Origin: BOG-1184 sp964651515
GTDB taxonomy: Bacteria; Fibrobacterota; Chitinivibrionia; Chitinivibrionales; Chitinispirillaceae
NCBI GenBank assembly: GCA_964651515.1
Contig: CAZYYB010000157.1
Span: 1 to 5,634, forward strand
Direction: 5' to 3'
DNA length: 5,634 nt
Shown: positions 1-4,180 of the stretch, one piece after another
Layout: each line of letters begins with the position of its first letter
Position numbering within the stretch: the stretch's first letter is position 1
Translations under genes and position numbers: made by a program
The notes under the pieces: generated by a model
Database searches by the model: none
Told to the model about the DNA's origin: nothing
What the model saw: the letters and a program-made list of their open reading frames with translations, nothing else

Positions 1-53
1 CATGTGCATTAAAATACGTTACACCAACGAATTGAACGGCAAAAGTGCACCTG

Positions 54-134
54 CTCGGGTGGGGACACCGCCTTGCGGTGTTTTCCCCTGGTCGGAGCCG
101 CGAAACGCGTTTGCCGGCGCACCCCCGCAACGCC
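54..134 (-). repeat. Dispersed structured repeat, copy 1 (short form)
   Basis: Read on the minus strand, this stretch matches the plus-strand element at 4037-4179. Shared blocks, in order, are GGCGTTGCGG (134-125 here, 4037-4046 there), CGCCGGC (119-113; 4058-4064), and a block of 57-58 bases (110-54; 4122-4179) that agrees in about 46 of 58 columns with one gap, counted by eye. The roughly 57 bases between CGCCGGC and the last block in copy 2 are missing here. The 3' hairpin (61-88) and a small CGCG-AAA-CGCG stem (99-109) remain. It lies upstream of the ferritin-like gene with no gene visible around it. Homology to copy 2 is seen directly; that it is a mobile or repetitive family is inferred. 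Confidence 0.7.
61..88. repeat. Hairpin at the 3' end of repeat copy 1
   Basis: ACACCGC (65-71) and GCGGTGT (75-81) form a perfect 7-bp stem with a 3-base loop. GGGG (61-64) can extend it by pairing with CCCC (85-88) across a three-T bulge. It corresponds to the terminal hairpin of copy 2 (4145-4172). There is no proper T-run after it on either strand, so it is not called a terminator, although a factor-assisted stop for an unseen upstream gene is possible. Confidence 0.6.
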
Positions 135-260
135 CCTTTTAAGGTGGAAAAAACATTGGGAAGATCCTGAAACAAGATTTTGCCAATCAACAAGTTCAAA
201 AAAACAATGCCAAATCGGATTCAGGCACATTCTTTGCATGTAAATAAATTTCACCGCTAC

Positions 261-267
261 GGGAGGG
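261..267 (+). promoter_or_regulatory. Ribosome binding site setting the start of the ferritin-like gene
   Basis: GGGAGGG lies five bases before the ATG at 273. The frame is open further upstream (TTG at 180, ATG at 207), but neither of those codons has a purine-rich sequence at a suitable distance, so this site decides the start. Confidence 0.7.
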
Positions 268-272
268 AACAA

Positions 273-917
273 ATGATGGGATGGAGCGTGCTCTTCTTAG
301 TGGCGGCATCGGCTTCCCCCGCCGCGGTAACCGTTCGTGACACGCTCCCCGGTCGGTCACCGATCAACACGAACGCGGTAACATCGCCCATCCCGGATTC
401 CGTTGACGCCATAACCCTTGCCATGCAGATGGAGCAGATGTCGGTCGACCACTACCGGTCGCTCGAAATGACGACGCCGGTCAAAGAGTTCCGGGCCATC
501 TACCACCTCCTGGTCCGTGACGAGCAGAAGCACTACCGGCTGCTCGAACGGTGGAAAAAGGAGCTTCTCTTCGACGCGGCGGTACCGACCGATATTCTCG
601 AAAAGTCGCGCAGACTCCTTTCGGAATTCCCGATCGATACGGTTGCCGTAGAGCTGGCGGCCGACACCGCCGGGTCATTTCTCCGCATACTCACCGACGA
701 TTACGATCTGGAAAAAAAATCGGTCGCCCTGTATGAGGATGCGATAAGCAGAACCGCCGCGTCGGGCAACGGCGCGATCTACGTGTTCCTCGCCAGGGAA
801 GAGAGAAACCATGTGCTCCTGCTTGAAAAACTCATCGAATGCGCGAAGCAACCGGAGAAATTCCTGAGGGCAAAACAGTTTAATGAGTTGGAGAAGGAGG
901 AAAATAAGAAGCCGTGA
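273..917 (+). CDS. Rubrerythrin-like ferritin-fold diiron protein
   Basis: This 214-residue protein has the four-helix ferritin-like fold of the COG1633/rubrerythrin group. The diiron ligand pattern is visible: E54 (in MEQMSVDHY), E84xxH87 (DEQKH), E147 (LEKKS) and E177xxH180 (EERNH), that is E, ExxH, E, ExxH. The end, PEKFLRAKQFNELEK, resembles the usual C-terminus of this group. Family members bind two irons and act in iron oxidation or peroxide reduction; no rubredoxin domain is present, so the electron donor is unknown. About 45 residues precede the helical bundle, starting with a hydrophobic stretch (residues 4-18, WSVLFLVAASASPAA) that could be a weak signal peptide, though it has no basic residues in front. 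The start at 273 rests on the Shine-Dalgarno at 261-267. It appears monocistronic: 194 bases and a likely promoter separate it from cmk. The fold is secure, the exact activity and location are not. Confidence 0.85.
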   Translation: MMGWSVLFLVAASASPAAVTVRDTLPGRSPINTNAVTSPIPDSVDAITLAMQMEQMSVDHYRSLEMTTPVKEFRAIYHLLVRDEQKHYRLLERWKKELLFDAAVPTDILEKSRRLLSEFPIDTVAVELAADTAGSFLRILTDDYDLEKKSVALYEDAISRTAASGNGAIYVFLAREERNHVLLLEKLIECAKQPEKFLRAKQFNELEKEENKKP

Positions 918-1040
918 GAAGGTCGAACGTGAATTTCGCAAGCGCTGCGTCGATAAAAAAGAGTGACTGCCCGGCAGAAAGGTGTCGGCATCGCGCGCTC
1001 CGCAGATCCCCGCCTGTCCCCCTCCCTTCCACTCCATCCT

Positions 1041-1070
1041 TTGACTTTCCGCTCCCGCCCCGACTATTTT
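1041..1070 (+). promoter_or_regulatory. Possible promoter for cmk-rpsA
   Basis: TTGACT (1041-1046) and TATTTT (1065-1070) are separated by 18 bases, a reasonable sigma-70 type pair. The same bases can be read as the Bacteroidetes pattern TTTG (1040-1043) followed after 21 bases by TATTTTTA (1065-1072), close to TAnnTTTG. It stands about 40 bases before the cmk start codon, at the end of a pyrimidine-rich stretch (about 1008-1062). A second -10-like hexamer, TATAGT (1089-1094), has no -35 at normal spacing. Called from pattern alone. Confidence 0.4.
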
Positions 1071-1111
1071 TACATAGTTTTGCCGATCTATAGTATTAAA
1101 TCGGGAGTTGC

Positions 1112-1816
1112 ATGATAATCGCCATAGACGGTCCGGCCGGTTCCGGGAAAAGTTCGACGGCAAAGGCGGTCGCCGCGCGGCTCGGCATCACCTATCTTGA
1201 TACCGGTGCCATGTACCGGGCGATAACGCTGCGCTGCCTGCGCGAGGGCATCCGCGCCGACGACACCGCCGCTCTCGAACGGACGGTGGCGACGGCCGCG
1301 ATCCGGTTCGCGAACGAGGGGGGAAGCTCCCGGATTTTCCTCGACGACGAGGACGTGACCGAGGCCATCCGCGGCGAAGCCGTCACCGCACAGGTATCGG
1401 ATTACTGCGCTCCGGCCGTGGTCAGGGAGAAGCTCGTCGAGGAGCAGCGACGGATAGCGCGGGGCCGATCCATCGTCTGCGAAGGCCGGGATATCGGCAC
1501 CGTCGTGTTTCCGGATGCGGAACTGAAATTCTTCATGACCGCCTCTTCCGAAGAGCGGGCGCGTCGGCGCCGCCTGGATTTCCTGGCGCTCGGGGTCGTC
1601 AAAACGACGGCCGAACTCGTTGCGGAAATAGAGGAGCGGGACCGGAAGGATTCGACACGGGAGGTAAGCCCGCTGCGCAAGGCGGATGACGCCGTTGCAA
1701 TCGATACGACCGGCATGTCTCTTGATAAGCAGGTCGATTACATAGTTACCAGAGCGGTATCGTTCCTGAAGTCTGGAAACGGGACGATGTCGGAACCAAA
1801 CACCTTTAACCCCTAA
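1112..1816 (+). CDS. cmk: Cytidylate kinase (CMP/dCMP kinase)
   Basis: This 234-residue cytoplasmic enzyme phosphorylates CMP and dCMP with ATP, in pyrimidine salvage and turnover. The P-loop GPAGSGKS is at residues 7-14, followed by the family signature DTGAMYRAITL (30-40), EGRDIGTVVFPDAELKF (124-140) that lines the nucleotide pocket, an Arg-rich lid-like segment (149-154), and RDRKDSTREVSPL (177-189) before the closing AIDTT strand (196-200). Length is near the family norm of about 220-230, with a short polar C-terminal tail (about 221-234). The ATG at 1112 is preceded by GGGAG at 1103-1107, four bases away, and begins directly with the family's usual first strand. rpsA follows 21 bases after the stop, in the same frame, an arrangement also seen in many other bacteria; the two probably share one mRNA. 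Identification is secure. Confidence 0.97.
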   Translation: MIIAIDGPAGSGKSSTAKAVAARLGITYLDTGAMYRAITLRCLREGIRADDTAALERTVATAAIRFANEGGSSRIFLDDEDVTEAIRGEAVTAQVSDYCAPAVVREKLVEEQRRIARGRSIVCEGRDIGTVVFPDAELKFFMTASSEERARRRRLDFLALGVVKTTAELVAEIEERDRKDSTREVSPLRKADDAVAIDTTGMSLDKQVDYIVTRAVSFLKSGNGTMSEPNTFNP

Positions 1817-1821
1817 AGAGC

Positions 1822-1826
1822 AGGAG
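1822..1826 (+). promoter_or_regulatory. Ribosome binding site of rpsA
   Basis: AGGAG sits 11 bases before the ATG at 1838, longer than the usual 5-9. It lies in the 21-base gap after the cmk stop, so ribosomes ending cmk could restart here. No better start codon or Shine-Dalgarno was found nearby. Confidence 0.5.
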
Positions 1827-1837
1827 CAGTAAACGGT

Positions 1838-3673
1838 ATGACCAACTCAACGTCGGATGAAAACAAAATCGGTAAGGGCGTCGATTCAACGGGCAATGAA
1901 GTGGACTTGAGCGATTTCGAAGAGGCATACTACACTCCCGACCAGGTGGAGAATGCGCTTCAGGAATACAACAAGTCGCTCGACGGCCTCGAAGAAGGCC
2001 AGGTCGTGCGCGGCAAGATCCTCCGGATCACCAATAAGGAAGTGATCGTCGATGTCAATTTTAAATCCGAAGGAATCATTCCGCTTTTCGAATTCAAGAA
2101 TGTGAAGGATTTCAAGCCCGGCGACGAGATCGATGTCTACCTCGAACAGGTCGAGGACAGCGAAGGGCAGATCATCCTCTCCAAATCGCGCGCCGACTTT
2201 CTCAAGGTCTGGGACCGGATATTCGAATCCTATGAGAAGCAGGAGACCATCGAGGGCAGGGTATTGCGCCGTATCAAGGGCGGCGTGGTCGTCGACCTGT
2301 TCGGCATCGATGCGTTCCTCCCGGGTTCGCAGATCGATCTCCGGCAGATCCCCGATATGGACACCATCCTGGGGCAGACCTATAAATTCCGCGTCATCAA
2401 GGTCAACAAGGTCCGCCGGAATATCGTCGTTTCCCGCCGCGTCATCCTCGAAGAGGACCGTTCGGCGCTGCGCGGCAAGATCCTTGCCGAACTCGAAAAG
2501 GGGCAGATCCGCGAAGGCACGGTGAAGAACATCACCGATTTCGGCGCGTTCATCTACCTCGGGGGCGTCGACGGCCTGCTGCACATTACCGACATGTCGT
2601 GGGGCCGCGTCAATCACCCGTCCGAGATCGTGGCGCTCGGCGACCGGCTCAAGGTGAAGGTCCTCGATTTCAACGAGAACAAGGAGCGCATTTCGCTCGG
2701 CATCAAGCAGCTCAGCGAGCATCCCTGGAAGGGCATCGAGGAGAAATATCCCGAAGGCGCCCGCGTCAGGGGCAAGATCGTTTCGATCACCGATTACGGT
2801 GCGTTCCTCGAACTCGAAAAGGGCATCGAAGGGCTCATCCACATCTCCGAAATGTCATGGACGCAGCACATCAAGCATCCCTCCAAGATCGTCGGCGTCG
2901 GCGATATCATCGAGGCGATGGTGCTCAAGATCGACAAGGCGAACCAGAAAATATCCCTCGGGATCAAGCAGCTTGAACCCGATCCGTGGGAGAAGGTGCC
3001 GGGCGAATTCCACCCCGGCGATATCGTCACCGGCAAGATCCGCAACCTCGCGGCGTTCGGTGCGTTCGTCGAACTCAAGGAGGGGGTGGACGGACTGATC
3101 CATATCTCCGACATGTCATGGACCAAAAAGATCAACCATCCGGGCGAGCTTGTCAAGAAGGGCGATACGGTGGAGGTGAAGGTGCTCGATGTGGATGTCG
3201 AGAAGCGCCGTATTTCGCTCGGGGTGAAGCAGCTCGGCGAAGATCCGTGGCCGAATCTCGTGGCGCTCTATGCGCTCGGGACCGAAATCTCCGAGTGTGA
3301 AGTCGTGCGGATCCTGGACCGTGGCGTTGTTGTCAATCTCACCGATGACGTCGAGGGGTTCATTCCGCTCAACCAGCTCGGTATCGAGACCAACCATCCG
3401 TCGCGGCTGTATAAGGTGGGCGACAAGATTCCCGGCGAGGTCGTCGAATTCGACCTCGACAGCCACAAGATCGTGATGAGCGTGACGGATTATTTCAAGG
3501 ACAAGGACGCGGCGCTTTTTGCCGAGTTTACGGCCAAGTATCCGCTCAAGCCCGCCGTCGAGGTCGCGAAGCCGGTCGGCAAGCCTCCGAAGAAGAAGGA
3601 CGAAGAGGGCGATCAGGCGACCCCTGAAGCGGCGGCTCCCGAGGCGCCCGCTTCGGAAGTAGCGCCTGAGTAA
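1838..3673 (+). CDS. rpsA: 30S ribosomal protein S1
   Basis: S1 binds single-stranded mRNA leaders on the 30S subunit and helps unfold them for translation initiation. The 611-residue protein holds six S1 (OB-fold) domains at about 52-118, 137-202, 223-291, 307-378, 394-465 and 481-549. Domains 3-5 are the classic RNA-binding type, with repeated FGAF/YGAF, GLxHIS/TxMSW and ISLGxKQL motifs; DNA around 2590, 2850 and 3110 repeats accordingly. Domains 1, 2 and 6 are more diverged, as in other S1 proteins; domain 2 contains FGIDAFLPGSQID (155-167). An acidic N-terminal arm (1-51) precedes them. The tail (570-611) is Lys-rich, then Ala/Pro/Glu-rich and probably disordered. E. coli S1 has 557 residues, so this is a long version, like those of the Chlorobi/Bacteroidetes side. 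It follows cmk in the same frame and ends before a strong terminator at 3701-3740. Confidence 0.97.
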   Translation: MTNSTSDENKIGKGVDSTGNEVDLSDFEEAYYTPDQVENALQEYNKSLDGLEEGQVVRGKILRITNKEVIVDVNFKSEGIIPLFEFKNVKDFKPGDEIDVYLEQVEDSEGQIILSKSRADFLKVWDRIFESYEKQETIEGRVLRRIKGGVVVDLFGIDAFLPGSQIDLRQIPDMDTILGQTYKFRVIKVNKVRRNIVVSRRVILEEDRSALRGKILAELEKGQIREGTVKNITDFGAFIYLGGVDGLLHITDMSWGRVNHPSEIVALGDRLKVKVLDFNENKERISLGIKQLSEHPWKGIEEKYPEGARVRGKIVSITDYGAFLELEKGIEGLIHISEMSWTQHIKHPSKIVGVGDIIEAMVLKIDKANQKISLGIKQLEPDPWEKVPGEFHPGDIVTGKIRNLAAFGAFVELKEGVDGLIHISDMSWTKKINHPGELVKKGDTVEVKVLDVDVEKRRISLGVKQLGEDPWPNLVALYALGTEISECEVVRILDRGVVVNLTDDVEGFIPLNQLGIETNHPSRLYKVGDKIPGEVVEFDLDSHKIVMSVTDYFKDKDAALFAEFTAKYPLKPAVEVAKPVGKPPKKKDEEGDQATPEAAAPEAPASEVAPE

Positions 3674-3700
3674 ATCTGGTTATCCGTCATAAAGCCGGTG

Positions 3701-3740
3701 AAGCCCCGGAGCCGGTATAAGGTTCCGGGGCTTTTTTATT
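3701..3740 (+). terminator. Intrinsic terminator of cmk-rpsA
   Basis: The arms 3701-3713 and 3721-3733 form a 13-bp GC-rich stem (core GCCCCGGA / TCCGGGGC, with one G-T pair near the loop) around a 7-base loop. Six Ts (3732-3737) then ATT follow directly. The stem starts 27 bases after the rpsA stop codon. This is a textbook Rho-independent terminator on the plus strand. Confidence 0.93.
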
Positions 3741-3786
3741 GCTTGCGGGGTTTTAAAAAGGTCAAATTCTTTCGGATGGCCGAGCC

Positions 3787-3841
3787 GGGTCACCCCCGCG
3801 ATGGGGGAGTGCTTCATAACTGGCCTCTGCGGGGGGGACCC
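3787..3841. repeat. Imperfect 13-bp inverted repeat
   Basis: GGGTCACCCCCGC (3787-3799) and GCGGGGGGGACCC (3829-3841) pair in 12 of 13 positions, the exception being A3792 against G3836, around a 29-base loop. An alternative smaller stem, CCCCC (3793-3797) with GGGGG (3803-3807), competes with it. No T-run follows on the plus strand. It may be a decayed small repeat; function unknown. Confidence 0.6.
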
Positions 3842-3920
3842 ACGAGTTCTCTGCGAAAAAAACAAAAAAGTATACTGCTCAGCGGAATGGTACCGACGAT
3901 GCACAATCGACCGATCCCCC

Positions 3921-3949
3921 CGCCTTCGGCGCCCCCCTTTATAAGGGGG
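3921..3949. repeat. Tandem small palindromes
   Basis: CGCC-TTC-GGCG (3921-3931) is followed almost directly by CCCCCTT-TAT-AAGGGGG (3933-3949), a 7-bp stem with a 3-base loop. Palindromes of the CCCCCTT...AAGGGGG type are frequent intergenic repeats in many bacterial genomes, so this is probably one member of such a family. Only one copy is present here. Confidence 0.6.
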
Positions 3950-4041
3950 ATAAGTGGAGAATCGCTTTCCGTTTTTGAAAATTATTTTTCTCTGAATTTC
4001 TACCTTTTTTGTTCCCTGTGTTTTCTACCTCATAGAGGCGT

Positions 4042-4102
4042 TGCGGAGGAACGAGAACGCCGGCTGAGCAAAGCGAGGCAGGCATCGTCTCGTTCTTCCG
4101 CA
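4042..4102. repeat. Stem 1 of repeat copy 2
   Basis: The 15-base arms at 4042-4056 (TGCGGAGGAACGAGA) and 4088-4102 (TCTCGTTCTTCCGCA) pair throughout, with one G-T wobble (4048 with 4096), around a 31-base loop. Only the outer part of the left arm (GGCGTTGCGG) is kept in copy 1. Confidence 0.75.
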
Positions 4103-4113
4103 GGAAGGGGTGT

Positions 4114-4142
4114 GGCTGAAGACGCGCTTCGCGGCTTCAGCC
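4114..4142. repeat. Stem 2 of repeat copy 2
   Basis: GGCTGAAG (4114-4121) pairs with CTTCAGCC (4135-4142). After an A-G mismatch (4122, 4134), CGCG (4123-4126) pairs with CGCG (4130-4133) around a CTT loop. The inner CGCG stem is kept in copy 1 (99-109); the outer 8-bp arm is not. Confidence 0.75.
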
Positions 4143-4144
4143 CG

Positions 4145-4172
4145 GGGGGAACAGCCGTAAGGCGGTTCCCCC
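4145..4172. repeat. Stem 3 of repeat copy 2
   Basis: GGGGGAAC (4145-4152) pairs with GTTCCCCC (4165-4172), with an A-G mismatch (4153, 4164), then GCC (4154-4156) with GGC (4161-4163) around a GTAA loop. Read as plus-strand RNA the loop is GUAA, a GNRA tetraloop. On the minus strand the stem begins eight bases after the cyclase stop codon but has no T-run, so it is not called an intrinsic terminator; it could still protect the mRNA 3' end. Confidence 0.75.
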
Positions 4173-4180
4173 ACCTGAGG

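Larger units (their letters stand above)
4037..4179 (+). repeat. Dispersed structured repeat, copy 2 (long form, three stems)
   Basis: This element has three consecutive stem-loops (4042-4102, 4114-4142, 4145-4172) covering nearly its whole length. Its first 10 bases, an internal CGCCGGC and its last 58 bases recur on the opposite strand at 134-54, with about 46 of 58 columns equal in the last block. It ends one base short of the cyclase stop codon (4183-4181, minus strand), so it forms the 3' untranslated region of that gene's transcript. No transposase gene or clear target-site duplication is visible. It may be a non-autonomous mobile repeat (REP- or MITE-like) or a structured RNA; the sequence does not decide. 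Confidence 0.7.
3674..4180. other. Long convergent spacer rich in inverted repeats
   Basis: The 507 bases between the rpsA stop and the cyclase stop hold no credible gene. In order they contain the rpsA terminator, an imperfect 13-bp inverted repeat (3787-3841), a poly-A tract interrupted by one C (3856-3869), two small palindromes (3921-3949), an AT-rich stretch (about 3965-4030), and a three-stem repeat element (4037-4179). A plus-strand open frame crosses 3698-4843 but runs through these repeats and antisense to the cyclase, so it is not taken as a gene. Confidence 0.7.

Noticed and set aside
9..272. Minus-strand open frame of 87 codons
   Set aside because: It runs through the repeat copy 1 hairpins, its translation matches no family I recognise, and it is probably a chance frame.
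914..1093. Short plus-strand frame starting with GTG overlapping the ferritin-like stop, with AAGGAGG at 894-900
   Set aside because: The 13-base spacing is too long, the 59-residue product is Pro/Arg/Ser-rich with no recognisable domain, and it crosses the pyrimidine-rich stretch and likely cmk promoter.
1886..2842. Long antisense frame (318 codons) within rpsA
   Set aside because: It is the complement of a gene with strong codon bias and repeated domains; the product has no independent family features and there is no sign of a ribosome site.
3856..3869. A-rich tract that reads as T-runs on the minus strand, a possible minus-strand terminator
   Set aside because: No stable stem lies just before it on the minus strand (3870-3900), so it lacks the second half of an intrinsic terminator.
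4042..4179. CRISPR-like or tandem repeat array
   Set aside because: The units are inverted stems of different sequence, not direct repeats separated by unique spacers.
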